Positions 24,005 to 33,358 are shown, numbered from the stretch's first letter. The stretch: 64,000 nucleotides of DNA from an uncultured Eubacteriales bacterium (GCA_902789795.1 CADAPM010000002.1:62001-126000); one strand, 5' to 3'. Notes: generated by a model from the letters alone, not told the origin. Numbers and translations are program-made.

Positions 24005-26473
24005 ATGTACCAGGTTGTCAAACGTGATGGGAGTATTGTCGACTTTTCCATCAACAAAATTTCCGCCGCCATTACAAAAGCATTTGAGGCGATCAAAAAG
24101 CAGTATCATCCCAGCGTGATCGAGCTGATCGCGCTGCATGTCACCTCGGATTTTGAAAATAAGATCAAGGATGGAAAGATCGAAGTAGAACAGATCCAGG
24201 ACAGCGTTGAAAAGGTCCTTTCCGAATCCGGCTATGCGGATGTGGCCAAGGCCTATATCCTGTACCGCAAGCAGCGTGAGAAGGTCCGCAACATCAACTC
24301 TACCCTCCTGAACTATAAAGATCTGGTGGATGGCTATCTGCAGATCAAGAATTGGCGTGTCAAGGAAAACTCTACCGTCTCCTATTCCGTGGGTGGTCTG
24401 ATCCTTTCCAACTCCGGCGCCATCACCGCGAACTACTGGCTGAGCGAAGTCTATGATGAGGAAGTGACCAACGCTCACCGCAGCGCCGCGATCCATCTGC
24501 ACGACCTGTCCATGCTGACGGGCTACTGCGCTGGCTGGAGCCTGAAGCAGCTGATCCAGGAAGGCCTGGGCGGCGTTCCCGGCAAGATCACCTCTTCCCC
24601 GGCGAACCACCTTTCCACGCTCTGCAACCAGATGGTCAACTTCCTGGGCATCATGCAGAATGAATGGGCCGGCGCGCAGGCTTTCTCTTCTTTCGATACT
24701 TACCTCGCTCCCTTCGTAAAGGTTGACAACCTGACTCAGAAAGAAGTCAAACAGTGCGTGCAGTCCTTCATTTACGGCGTGAACACCCCCAGCCGCTGGG
24801 GCACCCAGGCGCCCTTCTCCAACGTCACGCTGGACTGGGTGGTGCCGAACGACCTCAAAAACCTGCCTGCCATCATCGGCGGCAAGGAAATGGACTTCAC
24901 CTATGGCGACTGCCAGCGTGAAATGGACATGGTCAACAAGGCGTTCATTGAGATCATGATCGAAGGCGACGCCAACGGCCGCGGCTTCCAGTACCCGATC
25001 CCGACCTATTCCATCACCAAGGATTTCGACTGGTCCGAGACGGAAAACAACAAGCTCCTGTTTGAAATGACCGCCAAGTACGGCACGCCGTATTTCTCCA
25101 ACTACATCAATTCCGATATGGAGCCCAGCGACGTGCGCTCCATGTGCTGCCGTCTGCGTCTGGACCTCCGCGAGCTCAGGAAGAAGTCCGGCGGTTTCTT
25201 CGGCTCCGGCGAATCCACCGGTTCCGTGGGCGTGGTCACCATCAATATGCCACGCATCGCGTACCTGGCGGAAAACGAGGCGGACTTCTATCAGCGCCTT
25301 GATGCGCTCATGGATATTGCGGCTCGCAGCCTGAAGACCAAGCGTACCGTCATCACCAAGCTGCTGGAGCAGGGCCTGTATCCCTACACCAAGCGCTACC
25401 TCGGCAGCTTTGACAACCACTTCTCCACCATCGGCCTGGTGGGCATGAACGAAGCCTGCCTGAACGCCAAGTGGCTGCGCGCAGACTTGACGGATGCCAA
25501 GGCCCAGCGCTTCACCCGCGACGTGCTGAACCATATGCGCGAACGCCTGTCTGACTATCAGGAGCAGTACGGTGATCTCTACAACCTCGAGGCGACGCCC
25601 GCTGAGTCCACCACCTACCGCTTCGCGAAGCACGACAAGGAGCAGTATCCCGATATCATCACCGCGAACATGAACGGCACTCCCTACTACACCAACTCTT
25701 CCCATCTGCCGGTTGGTTATACGGAGGACGTCTTCTCCGCGCTGGATATTCAGGATGATCTGCAGGTACTGTACACCTCCGGTACGGTGTTCCATGCCTT
25801 CCTGGGCGAAAAGCTGCCCGACTGGAAGGCCGCGGCGACGCTGGTGCGCAAGATCGCCGAAAACTACAAGCTGCCCTACTACACCCTGTCTCCCACCTAT
25901 TCTGTGTGCGCGGATCACGGCTACCTGACGGGCGAGCAGTACACCTGCCCCATCTGCGGCAAGAAGACCGAGGTTTATAGCCGCATCACCGGTTATTACC
26001 GTCCGGTCCAGAACTGGAATGACGGCAAGGTCCAGGAATTCAAGGATAGGAAGGTCTATAACATCGGACATTCCACCCTGTCCCACGTGGGGCCGCTCCC
26101 CGCGCCGATGGATTCTGACGCGGCGCTGGAAGCCGCGATGGAACCCGGCTGCTGCGCACCGGAGATGCCTTATATTCAGCCTGAAGAGGTGAAAAACGAG
26201 ACGACCAAGCCGACGATGCCGGAAAAGACCTTCGCGGACCAGGCGGAAAAGATCCTGCTGTTCAAGACGCCCACCTGCCCGAACTGTAAAGCGGCGGCGG
26301 CGCTGCTGGATCGGGCCGGTGTCCCCTATCAGACGCTGAACGCCAATGAAGAGCCCGACCTCGTGCGTCAGTATGAAGTCAAACAGGCGCCCACGCTGGT
26401 ACTGGTCGAAAACCAGGGCTATACCAAGTATCGCGGCGTATCTGATATCAAAGGCTGGCTCATGCACCGTTAA
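24005..26473 (+). CDS. nrdD: Class III anaerobic ribonucleoside-triphosphate reductase with C-terminal thioredoxin domain
   Basis: An 822-aa glycyl-radical enzyme that makes deoxyribonucleotides without oxygen. Domains: ATP-cone (about 1-95, VVKRDGSIVDFSINKI), the ten-stranded barrel with SSPANHLSTLCNQMVNF and NTPSRWGTQAPFSN, a Zn site (C635, H638, C648, C651) and the glycyl-radical motif RITGY with Gly663. Past the usual end, after an 80-residue linker containing a CC pair, a thioredoxin/glutaredoxin-like domain begins near 744 with CPNC at 758-761. Class III enzymes need either formate or a thiol reductant; this fused domain plus the reductase gene downstream indicates the thiol route. The ATG at 24005 follows GAAAGGAG. 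The activase gene nrdG is not nearby. Confidence 0.95.
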   Translation: MYQVVKRDGSIVDFSINKISAAITKAFEAIKKQYHPSVIELIALHVTSDFENKIKDGKIEVEQIQDSVEKVLSESGYADVAKAYILYRKQREKVRNINSTLLNYKDLVDGYLQIKNWRVKENSTVSYSVGGLILSNSGAITANYWLSEVYDEEVTNAHRSAAIHLHDLSMLTGYCAGWSLKQLIQEGLGGVPGKITSSPANHLSTLCNQMVNFLGIMQNEWAGAQAFSSFDTYLAPFVKVDNLTQKEVKQCVQSFIYGVNTPSRWGTQAPFSNVTLDWVVPNDLKNLPAIIGGKEMDFTYGDCQREMDMVNKAFIEIMIEGDANGRGFQYPIPTYSITKDFDWSETENNKLLFEMTAKYGTPYFSNYINSDMEPSDVRSMCCRLRLDLRELRKKSGGFFGSGESTGSVGVVTINMPRIAYLAENEADFYQRLDALMDIAARSLKTKRTVITKLLEQGLYPYTKRYLGSFDNHFSTIGLVGMNEACLNAKWLRADLTDAKAQRFTRDVLNHMRERLSDYQEQYGDLYNLEATPAESTTYRFAKHDKEQYPDIITANMNGTPYYTNSSHLPVGYTEDVFSALDIQDDLQVLYTSGTVFHAFLGEKLPDWKAAATLVRKIAENYKLPYYTLSPTYSVCADHGYLTGEQYTCPICGKKTEVYSRITGYYRPVQNWNDGKVQEFKDRKVYNIGHSTLSHVGPLPAPMDSDAALEAAMEPGCCAPEMPYIQPEEVKNETTKPTMPEKTFADQAEKILLFKTPTCPNCKAAAALLDRAGVPYQTLNANEEPDLVRQYEVKQAPTLVLVENQGYTKYRGVSDIKGWLMHR

Positions 26474-26481
26474 GAGGATCT

Positions 26482-27405
26482 ATGATGGTATATGACTTGA
26501 TTATTATCGGCGGCGGTCCATCTGGGATGACCGCCGCCCTCTATGCCCGCCGCAACGGGAGAAGCGTTCTCGTGATCGAGAAGAACGGCTTTGGCGGACA
26601 GATCACCCATGCGCCGCGGGTAGAGAATTACCCCGGTATCCCCTCCATGAGCGGAAATGACTTTGCGGACAAGCTGATGAGCCAGATCTTGGATCATGGC
26701 GCCGACATCGAGTTTGAAAACGCAACCTCCGTTCAGAAGAAAGACGGGATCTTTGCCGTGGCGACTGAAGAGGGTGGCGTACATGAGGGCTATTCCGTCA
26801 TCCTGGCTACCGGTGTCAAGCACCGGCAGCTGAAGCTAGAGGGTGAAAACGAGCTTGTAGGGAACGGCGTCTCCTACTGCGCGGTCTGTGACGGTGACTT
26901 CTTTGCCGGTCAGGATGTATGCGTTGTGGGCGGCGGAAACAGCGCTCTGCAGGATGCTCTTCTCCTCTCGCAAAAGTGCAAGACCGTCACGATCCTGCAG
27001 GATATGCCGTATCTGACCGGAGATAAGATTCTCCAGGATCAGCTGGCGGCCAGGGAAAACGTGAAAGTGCTGACAGACAGTAAGATCACTGCCCTGGAGC
27101 AGGAAAACGGGCAGCTGACCGGCGTCACTGCCGCGGTCAAAGGCCAGCAAGCGAAAATCAGCTGCAACGGACTGTTTGTTGCGATCGGTCTTCTGCCGGA
27201 CAATGAGGCATTCAAAGGGCTGGCAGCGCTGAACGACTGGGGTTACTTTGACTCGGACGAAACCTGCAGCACAAAAACACCCGGACTGTTTGTCGCGGGT
27301 GACTGCAGGAGCAAAAACATCCGCCAGCTCACCACAGCTGTCGGTGACGGCGCTGTGGCAAGCCTGGCGGCGTGCAGGTATCTGAATACTCTATCTATCA
27401 GCTGA
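26482..27405 (+). CDS. trxB: Thioredoxin reductase with AhpF-like nucleotide site
   Basis: A 307-aa flavoprotein: FAD motif GGGPSGMTAA, the redox disulfide CAVC (about 133-136), the nucleotide loop GGGNSALQDA (about 153-162) and FVAGDCRSKNIRQLTT at the end. The usual HRRxxFRA segment for the NADPH phosphate is replaced by LQDMPYLTGDKILQDQL, which is like the NADH-specific AhpF of alkyl hydroperoxide reductases, so NADH may be preferred; this is inference. It begins 8 bp after nrdD, so it most likely re-reduces the thioredoxin domain fused to NrdD. The 3' end overlaps the convergent birA by 8 bp. Two tandem ATG codons (26482, 26485) can serve as start. Confidence 0.92.
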   Translation: MMVYDLIIIGGGPSGMTAALYARRNGRSVLVIEKNGFGGQITHAPRVENYPGIPSMSGNDFADKLMSQILDHGADIEFENATSVQKKDGIFAVATEEGGVHEGYSVILATGVKHRQLKLEGENELVGNGVSYCAVCDGDFFAGQDVCVVGGGNSALQDALLLSQKCKTVTILQDMPYLTGDKILQDQLAARENVKVLTDSKITALEQENGQLTGVTAAVKGQQAKISCNGLFVAIGLLPDNEAFKGLAALNDWGYFDSDETCSTKTPGLFVAGDCRSKNIRQLTTAVGDGAVASLAACRYLNTLSIS

Positions 27406-28363
27406 AGGACGGAATGATGCTGATTTCTCCGGAAGACAGCGTTGTTTCCGAACCATCCTCCAATTCGACGATCAGGCGGCCCTGGTCGTCGATTTCTTTT
27501 CCCACCGCCTGATACTCATTCCCGTTCATAGAGAAGGAAAGCTTCTTGTGCAATACCAATGAACGTTCCTTATATGTTTTAAGCCAGCCGGATGTATCCG
27601 GCAGCTCTTTGAACAGCGCGAGAAAATGAGTGGTGATGCCCACTGCCAGACTGTTGCGGTCGAGAGCGCCGATCGAACCGGCCTTGTTCATGATGTCATC
27701 GGGAAACTGCAGCGTCGTCAGGTTCAGTCCGATCCCACAAACCACGGCAGTCGCTCTCATGGTCTCAAGGTCGGTGACCGCTTCCGTCAGGATCCCGGCT
27801 GTCTTTTTTTCGCCGAGGTACAAGTCGTTGACCCACTTGATCGATAACTCTGGGCCTCCTGACGCGGTCACAGCCCGATAGGCCGCGACTGCCATCGCCT
27901 GCGTGCAAAGGGCGATCGTCTCCAAAGGGAGAGAAGACGGCACCACGATGGTCATATAAAGCCCGGTGCTTGCCGGAGAGTAGAAAGAATGCCCCTGCCG
28001 GCCCCTCCCCATGGTCTGTTCCTCTGCAAGAAGCAGCAACGGCTTTTTCAAGTTATGGGCCAGTCTTTTCCCCTCGTTGTTGGTCGAATCAATAGTCTTA
28101 TAGGCCTGTACGTCAACGTTGAAGCCCGAATGCATCAGCAGACCGCGGATGGTCTCCGCATTCAACTGATCCGGCGTGCGGTCCAGCTTATATCCAAGAC
28201 GCCTTACGGAGGAGATGCAGTAGCCCTGGTTTCTGAGAGAATGCACCGCTTTCATTACAGCGGTGCGGGAAACCTCCAGCTCTCCGGCCAGCTGTTCGCC
28301 GGATATATAGCTTCCGTTTCTGTTTTCAAGCGCCTTCAGCACGCTGATCTGCAGTGGGGTCAT
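27398..28363 (-). CDS. birA: Bifunctional biotin ligase/biotin repressor BirA
   Basis: A 321-aa BirA with an N-terminal winged helix-turn-helix (about 1-65: ISGEQLAGELEVSRTAVMKAVHSL), the central ligase domain with the biotinyl-AMP loop GRGRQGHSFYSP (about 120-131), WVNDLYLGEKKTAGIL, CGIGLN, and a C-terminal SH3-like domain. It activates biotin to biotinyl-5'-AMP and attaches it to carboxylase carrier proteins; with the DNA-binding domain it also represses biotin synthesis or uptake genes when biotin is ample. AAGGAAGG lies before the ATG. It follows the S24 repressor gene by 16 bp and forms a two-gene unit with it. Confidence 0.95.
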   Translation of the reverse strand: MTPLQISVLKALENRNGSYISGEQLAGELEVSRTAVMKAVHSLRNQGYCISSVRRLGYKLDRTPDQLNAETIRGLLMHSGFNVDVQAYKTIDSTNNEGKRLAHNLKKPLLLLAEEQTMGRGRQGHSFYSPASTGLYMTIVVPSSLPLETIALCTQAMAVAAYRAVTASGGPELSIKWVNDLYLGEKKTAGILTEAVTDLETMRATAVVCGIGLNLTTLQFPDDIMNKAGSIGALDRNSLAVGITTHFLALFKELPDTSGWLKTYKERSLVLHKKLSFSMNGNEYQAVGKEIDDQGRLIVELEDGSETTLSSGEISIIPSFS

Positions 28364-28379
28364 CGCTCAGCCTTCCTTC

Positions 28380-29222
28380 TCATAGTTCCTGCAGCACGCT
28401 GTCCATCATATCTTCTTCTTCGACGCGACCGAGCACGCGACCGATGAGACGCACATCATCGTCATCTGTCAGCTTCATGATCCTGTAGTTCCGGTTGTGG
28501 GAATACAGACCGTTTTTCCGGTATTCTTTGATATAGGGCGTGCCGGAAACAATAAAAATACCGATCTCGCCGTACTTGAGATCCAGCGTGTTCTGCACGT
28601 ATACGTGATCGCCGTTGTGATAGGTCGGTTCCATACTGTCGCCGCTGATCAGGTAGATCGCGTCGGCTTGCTTTGCAAGCTTATTATCCGTCACGAAGGT
28701 CTTGCCGGGGGCGGGCAGTTCATCCGCTGGCGTGCCCACGCCCGCAGCGGCAGATAAGGGCTGTACCGGAAGGATAAGGCAATCCTTCAGCTTCCTGACG
28801 GTCATTTTAACATGCGCCTCGGTCTTGGCCATCTGGCGCGTCAGCTGCAGGACCGTCTGCTGCTGATCTGCATTCAGAGCGCGATAATCCCGCAGCAGTT
28901 CGCTCTCATTCTCAGGAGCCGAAGGATCATGCTCGATATCAAAAAAGACAGGCAGAGGGATCTGCAGGAGCTTGCAGAGCTGAGGGACTGCGTCGATATC
29001 GGGGCGCGAGACTCCGTTTTCCCAATTCGAGATCGTATTGGCGCTGTAGCCGATCGCCGCGGCCACCGATCGCTGGTCCATTCCCGACTGTTCACGATAA
29101 TGCCGGATGATATTGCCATAATGGGTCGTCTGCTTTTCGGCAATCGGAACAGAATGCGACTTCCGCGTACGCTCAAAAGACGGTATCGCCTGAACGGCGT
29201 CTTTGTTACGTGCTTTACGCAT
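28380..29222 (-). CDS. XRE-family repressor with LexA-like S24 peptidase domain
   Basis: A 280-aa transcription regulator. The N-terminal helix-turn-helix of the Cro/CI type runs from about residue 37 (IIRHYREQSGMDQRSVAAAIGYSANTISNWENG, in parts), then a helical linker, then an S24 domain. The self-cleavage dipeptide appears as AAAGVG (near 160), the nucleophile in SGDSMEPT (near 195) and the Lys in YIKEYRKNG (near 231). Such proteins act as SOS or stress repressors that are cut when RecA filaments form; this one differs from LexA in its helix-turn-helix type and is not in a phage region. It has a strong ribosome-binding site and a promoter (29260-29289). Regulon unknown. Confidence 0.88.
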   Translation of the reverse strand: MRKARNKDAVQAIPSFERTRKSHSVPIAEKQTTHYGNIIRHYREQSGMDQRSVAAAIGYSANTISNWENGVSRPDIDAVPQLCKLLQIPLPVFFDIEHDPSAPENESELLRDYRALNADQQQTVLQLTRQMAKTEAHVKMTVRKLKDCLILPVQPLSAAAGVGTPADELPAPGKTFVTDNKLAKQADAIYLISGDSMEPTYHNGDHVYVQNTLDLKYGEIGIFIVSGTPYIKEYRKNGLYSHNRNYRIMKLTDDDDVRLIGRVLGRVEEEDMMDSVLQEL

Positions 29223-29259
29223 GCGGTACTCCCCTTCCTGAATGGACCTGATAGAATGT

Positions 29260-29289
29260 ATTATAGCATATAATTCCCCATGGCATCAA
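29260..29289 (-). promoter_or_regulatory. Promoter of the S24 repressor/birA unit
   Basis: On the minus strand TTGATG (29289-29284), 18-bp spacer, TATAAT (29265-29260), 37 bp before the repressor start. It is divergent from the cellobiose phosphorylase promoter. Confidence 0.6.
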
Positions 29290-29301
29290 GGTATATTGCA
29301 A

Positions 29302-29330
29302 TTGACAAATCATGCCGAAAAGCTTAAGAT
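29302..29330 (+). promoter_or_regulatory. Promoter of the cellobiose phosphorylase gene
   Basis: TTGACA (29302-29307), 17-bp spacer, TAAGAT (29325-29330). Confidence 0.7.
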
Positions 29331-29381
29331 ATGGTAGTCTGGATAAGCAGGCGTATTATTTTGAAAGGCAAGGTACAGCGA

Positions 29382-31823
29382 ATGCAATACGGTTATTTCG
29401 ACGATCTGCATCGCGAATTTGTCATCACACGTCCTGACACTCCCTATCCGTGGATCAATTACCTGGGGAGCGAAGACTTCTTTTCCCTGTTCAGCAACAC
29501 TTCGGGTGGATACAGCTTTTACAAGGATGCCCGGCTTTTGCGGTTGACCCGTTATCGCTATAACAACGTGCCAACGGATGCGGGCGGCAAGTATTTCTAT
29601 ATAAAGGACGGCGATACCGTCTGGAATCCCGGCTGGCAGCCCATCAAGGCGAAGCTTGACAGCTATGAGTGCCGCCATGGCCTGGGCTATTCGACGATCA
29701 CAGGCGCAAAAAATGGCATCAAAGCGCAGCAGACGACGATGGTGCCCTTCGGCGCGCGTGCCGAAGTGACCCGGCTCACGCTGACGAACGAGACGGATCA
29801 GACAAAAAAGATCAGTCTGTACAGCTTCATAGAGTTCTGCCTGTGGAACGCCTGGGATGACTGCACCAACTTCCAGAGGAATTACGCTCTGGCGGAAATG
29901 GAATTCGAGAACGGCGGCTCCGTGATCTACCATAAGACCGAATATCGCGAGCGCCGCAACCACTATGCGGTATATGCCGTCAATGCCCCCGTAGACGGAT
30001 ACGATACTGACCGGGAGAGCTTCGTAGGCCTGTACAACGGTTTTGATCATCCGGACGCGGTATTCGAAGATCGCCCGCGCAACACGAACGCCCGCGGATG
30101 GGCGCCGATTGCGAGCCATTGCATCCGCTGTGAGCTCGCACCCGGCGAAACGGTATCCTATATCTTTGTGCTGGGCTACTGCGAGAGCCCCCGAGACAAG
30201 AAATTCGTTGCCCCGAATGTGATCAATAAAGAGGATGCGCATCAGCTGCTGGACCAGTTCAAGACGGATGAGCAGTTTGAAAGCCGCCTCAAGGACCTCA
30301 AGGATTACTGGAATCGTCTGCTTTCCCGCTTTACCGTGAAGACGGCGGATGAAAAGCTCGACCGGCAGGTCAATATCTGGAACCAGTATCAGTGCATGGT
30401 CACGTTCAACATGAGCCGTTCGGCCTCCTATTTCGAGTCCGGCATTGGCCGCGGCATGGGATTCCGTGACTGCAGCCAGGATCTGCTGGGCTTCGTGCAC
30501 CTGATCCCGGACCGCGCGCGCTCCCGCATCCTCGACATCGCGGCAACGCAGTTCCCGGATGGCAGCGCCTATCACCAGTATCAGCCCCTGACCAAGCGCG
30601 GCAACCTGGGTGTCGGTTCCGGGTTCAATGACGATCCTCTCTGGCTCATCTTTGCCGTCAACGCGTACATCAAGGAGACCGGCGACTTCACGATCCTGAA
30701 TGAACAGGTAGATTTTGACAACGATCCTGCCCAGGCGGCTCCCCTGCTTGAGCATCTTCGCCGCAGCTACCGCTATATCGTGGACCATAAAGGCCCCCAT
30801 GGGCTGCCGTTGATCGGCAGAGCCGACTGGAACGACTGCCTGAACCTGAACTGCTTCTCCAGCGAACCGGGCGAGAGCTTCCAGACCGTGACCAATAACA
30901 ATACGGGGATCGCGGAATCCGTTTTCATCGCGGGCATGTTCGTCTGCGTCGCCGACGATTATGCCGAGCTGCTCGACCTCTCCGGCGATAAGCAGGAAGC
31001 TGCGTTTGTCCGGGAAGAAAAAGCGAAGATGACGGAAGCCGTAGAAAAGTACGGCTGGGATGGTGAATGGTTCCTGCGCGCATACGACGCATACGGGCAA
31101 AAAGTCGGCTCGTCCGAGAACGACGAAGGCAAGATCTTTATCGAGCCCCAGGGAATGTGCGTCATGGCCGGCATCGGCAAGGAAAACGGCCTGGCCCAGA
31201 AGTCCATGGATTCGACCGAAAAGCTCCTGGAATACGAGCACGGCATCATGCTGAACTGGCCCAGCTACACCACCTACAGGCTCAACCTGGGCGAGATCTC
31301 CTCCTACCCGCCGGGATACAAGGAAAACGGATCGGTGTTCTGCCATAATAATCCCTGGGTCATGATCGCTGAAACGGTGCTTGGGCACGGCAACAGGGCG
31401 TTCGATCTTTACAAAAAGATCGCTCCGGCCTATATCCGGGATCAGAAGCTGCACCGCACCGAACCCTATGTATATGCCCAGACCATCAACGGCGCGGACA
31501 GCGCGTGCCCGGGCGAAGCGAAGAACAGCTGGCTGACCGGCACCTCTGCCTGGAACTTCTATGCAGTCAGTCAGTACATCCTCGGCGTACGGCCGACCTA
31601 TACCGGTCTCAAGCTGGACCCGTGCCTGCCGGCTGATATCAAGAACGCTGATATCCAGCGCATTTACCGCGGAAACACCTACAATATCCATATCGAGAAC
31701 CGTTCGAATGGCGAAAAGGGTAAGGTCAGTGTCTTCCTGGACAGCACAGAGCAGCAGGGACAGATCATCCCCGATCCCAAGGTCAGCGGAAAGAATTATC
31801 AGGTAACGGTCATTGTGGAATAA
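29382..31823 (+). CDS. cbp: Cellobiose phosphorylase (GH94)
   Basis: An 813-aa GH94 phosphorylase, the usual length. It opens [13 protein letters not shown] and [10 protein letters not shown], then [15 protein letters not shown] and [13 protein letters not shown], all typical of cellobiose phosphorylase; the (alpha/alpha)6 barrel contains [10 protein letters not shown] with the general acid Asp485, and FRDCSQD and QTVTNNN nearby. It splits cytosolic cellobiose with phosphate into glucose-1-phosphate and glucose, saving one ATP; the phosphoglucomutase at 51242 can take up the product. The ATG at 29382 matches the family N-terminus; the longer in-frame extension to 29331 does not. Chitobiose phosphorylase is an alternative but the N-terminus fits cellobiose. 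No cellobiose transporter is present. Confidence 0.93.
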   Translation: MQYGYFDDLHREFVITRPDTPYPWINYLGSEDFFSLFSNTSGGYSFYKDARLLRLTRYRYNNVPTDAGGKYFYIKDGDTVWNPGWQPIKAKLDSYECRHGLGYSTITGAKNGIKAQQTTMVPFGARAEVTRLTLTNETDQTKKISLYSFIEFCLWNAWDDCTNFQRNYALAEMEFENGGSVIYHKTEYRERRNHYAVYAVNAPVDGYDTDRESFVGLYNGFDHPDAVFEDRPRNTNARGWAPIASHCIRCELAPGETVSYIFVLGYCESPRDKKFVAPNVINKEDAHQLLDQFKTDEQFESRLKDLKDYWNRLLSRFTVKTADEKLDRQVNIWNQYQCMVTFNMSRSASYFESGIGRGMGFRDCSQDLLGFVHLIPDRARSRILDIAATQFPDGSAYHQYQPLTKRGNLGVGSGFNDDPLWLIFAVNAYIKETGDFTILNEQVDFDNDPAQAAPLLEHLRRSYRYIVDHKGPHGLPLIGRADWNDCLNLNCFSSEPGESFQTVTNNNTGIAESVFIAGMFVCVADDYAELLDLSGDKQEAAFVREEKAKMTEAVEKYGWDGEWFLRAYDAYGQKVGSSENDEGKIFIEPQGMCVMAGIGKENGLAQKSMDSTEKLLEYEHGIMLNWPSYTTYRLNLGEISSYPPGYKENGSVFCHNNPWVMIAETVLGHGNRAFDLYKKIAPAYIRDQKLHRTEPYVYAQTINGADSACPGEAKNSWLTGTSAWNFYAVSQYILGVRPTYTGLKLDPCLPADIKNADIQRIYRGNTYNIHIENRSNGEKGKVSVFLDSTEQQGQIIPDPKVSGKNYQVTVIVE

Positions 31824-31848
31824 AGCAGAAAGGACAAGGACACCCTTT

Positions 31849-32403
31849 ATGAATGATGATGAACTGAGAGAGCATTATATCAGCGGTGAAACGATCTTCG
31901 ACGGGAAAGTCGTCCATCTCGAGCGTTGGCAGGTCTCCCTCCCCAACGGTCAAACGGCCACGAGAGAGGTCGTCAAGCACATCGGCGCAGCCGCTGTGGT
32001 GCCGGTCGACGATGAGGGCAATATCACGCTCGTGCGGCAGCACCGCGTTGCCATCGATGAGATGACCTGGGAGATCCCTGCGGGGAAGCTGGATGCCGCG
32101 GATGAAGATCCCCTCCTCTGCGCCCGCCGGGAGCTGGAAGAAGAGACCGGCCTGAACGCGGACAACTGGCAGCTGCTGAGCCGCGTGGTGACCACGCCAG
32201 GCTTCTGCACAGAGCGGATCTCGATCTATCTGGCCACCGGCTTGAGCCAGCATAAAGCGCATACAGATCCCGATGAATTCGTTCGGGTCAAGAAAATGCC
32301 GTTTGCTGATGCTGTACAGGAAGTGCTGCAGGGCAAACTGTATGACCAGAAGACGGCCCTGGGCATCCTGCTGGCAAAGGCCGCGCTGGAAAACAAAGAT
32401 TGA
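31849..32403 (+). CDS. NUDIX hydrolase, ADP-ribose pyrophosphatase type
   Basis: A 184-aa NUDIX protein with a complete Nudix box (GKLDAADEDPLLCARRELEEETG, quoted in part: residues about 79-101), preceded by the ADP-ribose pyrophosphatase-type elements SGETIFDGKVVHLE and VRQHRVAIDEMTWEIPAG. It should hydrolyse ADP-ribose or a similar nucleoside diphosphate derivative to ribose-5-phosphate and AMP. The ATG at 31849 is used because two AAGGA elements precede it; the open frame extends further upstream without a ribosome-binding site. The stop overlaps the start of the next gene (TGATG). Confidence 0.88.
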   Translation: MNDDELREHYISGETIFDGKVVHLERWQVSLPNGQTATREVVKHIGAAAVVPVDDEGNITLVRQHRVAIDEMTWEIPAGKLDAADEDPLLCARRELEEETGLNADNWQLLSRVVTTPGFCTERISIYLATGLSQHKAHTDPDEFVRVKKMPFADAVQEVLQGKLYDQKTALGILLAKAALENKD

Positions 32404-32975
32404 TGAACGGCCTCGTCCTATACCGGCATCACTTTCGTCACCTGCCGACCATCAGAACAGAGCGTTTAGTGCTCAGACCCATGCGGATGAGCGACGCAAG
32501 AGCGATGTACGAGTATTCCCGGGATGAGGAAGTCGCCCGCTATGTGCTGTGGGAGCCTCACAAGAGCCTGCTGGACACTTATGAGGTCATCTGGGATATG
32601 AAAAGGCAGTATCGCCGCGGGTGGCCTTCTTCATTCGCGATCGCTCTCAACGATACAGACCAAATGATCGGAACGATCGGGTTCATGTGGATCAATGCCG
32701 AAAACCGTTCGGCAGAAGTGGGTTACAGCCTGTCGCGTTCGTACTGGAACCAGGGCTATATGACGGAAGCCCTGAAAGCGGTGCTGGAATACGCCTTCGG
32801 CACGTTGAATCTGCACCGGATCGAAGCCCAGCACGATATCAGGAATCCCGCGTCAGGACAGGTCATGAAGAATGCCGGAATGGTGCAGGAAGGCGTTTTG
32901 AGAGACCGGATATATAATAAAGGACGATACTGCACCGTAGCCGTATACAGTATCATCAATCAACAGGAACCATAG
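32403..32975 (+). CDS. GNAT acetyltransferase, RimJ/RimL type
   Basis: A 190-aa N-acetyltransferase of the RimJ/RimL group. Conserved pieces are TERLVLRPMRMSDA (residues 19-32), GTIGFMWINAENRSAEVGYSLSRSYWNQGYMTEAL (in parts), and the C-terminal NPASGQVMKNAGMVQEG. Family members acetylate N-terminal amino groups of ribosomal proteins, or other amines. The substrate here is unknown. The ATG overlaps the NUDIX stop codon as TGATG, so translation is coupled; the in-frame TTG just before it is unlikely to be used. Confidence 0.85.
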   Translation: MNGLVLYRHHFRHLPTIRTERLVLRPMRMSDARAMYEYSRDEEVARYVLWEPHKSLLDTYEVIWDMKRQYRRGWPSSFAIALNDTDQMIGTIGFMWINAENRSAEVGYSLSRSYWNQGYMTEALKAVLEYAFGTLNLHRIEAQHDIRNPASGQVMKNAGMVQEGVLRDRIYNKGRYCTVAVYSIINQQEP

Positions 32976-32984
32976 GAGGATATA

Positions 32985-33242
32985 ATGTTTACTTACAAAA
33001 CGAGAGGGACTTGCTCCACGGCGATTGATCTGGATATCAACGCCGAAAACGTTATTACCGCTTGCACATTTCATCATGGCTGCAAGGGTAATACGGCCGG
33101 CCTGGCTAAAATGGTGATCGGCAGAGATGCAAACGAAGTAAAGGATCTGCTGAGGGGTATCCCCTGCCGTGGCAACACTTCGTGCCCCGATCAGCTTTCC
33201 AGAGCGATCGAAGCCTATCAGTCCCAGGGAGGCAGTCTATGA
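32985..33242 (+). CDS. TSCPD-domain protein (TIGR03905 type)
   Basis: An 85-aa protein of the small TSCPD family with four conserved cysteines (C10, C27, C33, C54 region: GTCSTAI, CTFHHGCKGN, GIPCRGNTSCPDQL). The signature TSCPDQL lies near residues 58-64. The domain also forms the C-terminal part of many class II ribonucleotide reductases and is thought to bind a metal, but the stand-alone form has no assigned role; because anaerobes often encode it apart from RNR, a regulatory or metal-handling role is possible. AGGAGG precedes the ATG. It overlaps the next small gene by 4 bp. Confidence 0.82.
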   Translation: MFTYKTRGTCSTAIDLDINAENVITACTFHHGCKGNTAGLAKMVIGRDANEVKDLLRGIPCRGNTSCPDQLSRAIEAYQSQGGSL

Positions 33243-33358
33243 CATCCAAGAAGAATAAGCATGAATCCACCAAGCTGATCGTGCGCATCCTTTGTATTGC
33301 GCTGGCCGCGCTGCTGATCCTTTCCAGCGTCGGCGTGATCTTTGGTTTATTTAACTGA
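33239..33358 (+). CDS. Small single-pass membrane protein
   Basis: A 39-aa frame (ATG at 33239 to TGA at 33356-33358) overlaps the TSCPD stop as ATGA. It has a basic, hydrophilic N-terminus (SKKNKHESTK) and one long hydrophobic segment (about residues 14-37, LIVRILCIALAALLILSSVG and on). The layout and start overlap suggest a real coupled gene, probably anchored with a cytoplasmic N-terminus. No family is recognised. The last 12 bp overlap the 3' end of the convergent recQ gene. Confidence 0.65.
   Translation: MTSKKNKHESTKLIVRILCIALAALLILSSVGVIFGLFN

Noticed and set aside
23936-26467. Minus-strand 843-residue open frame opposite nrdD
   Set aside because: Antisense shadow of a strongly conserved gene; contains no recognisable domain.
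29310-31691. Minus-strand 793-residue open frame opposite cellobiose phosphorylase
   Set aside because: It is the antisense frame of a clear GH94 gene, has no recognisable domain, no ribosome-binding site and a shadow-like composition rich in Val, Asp and His.
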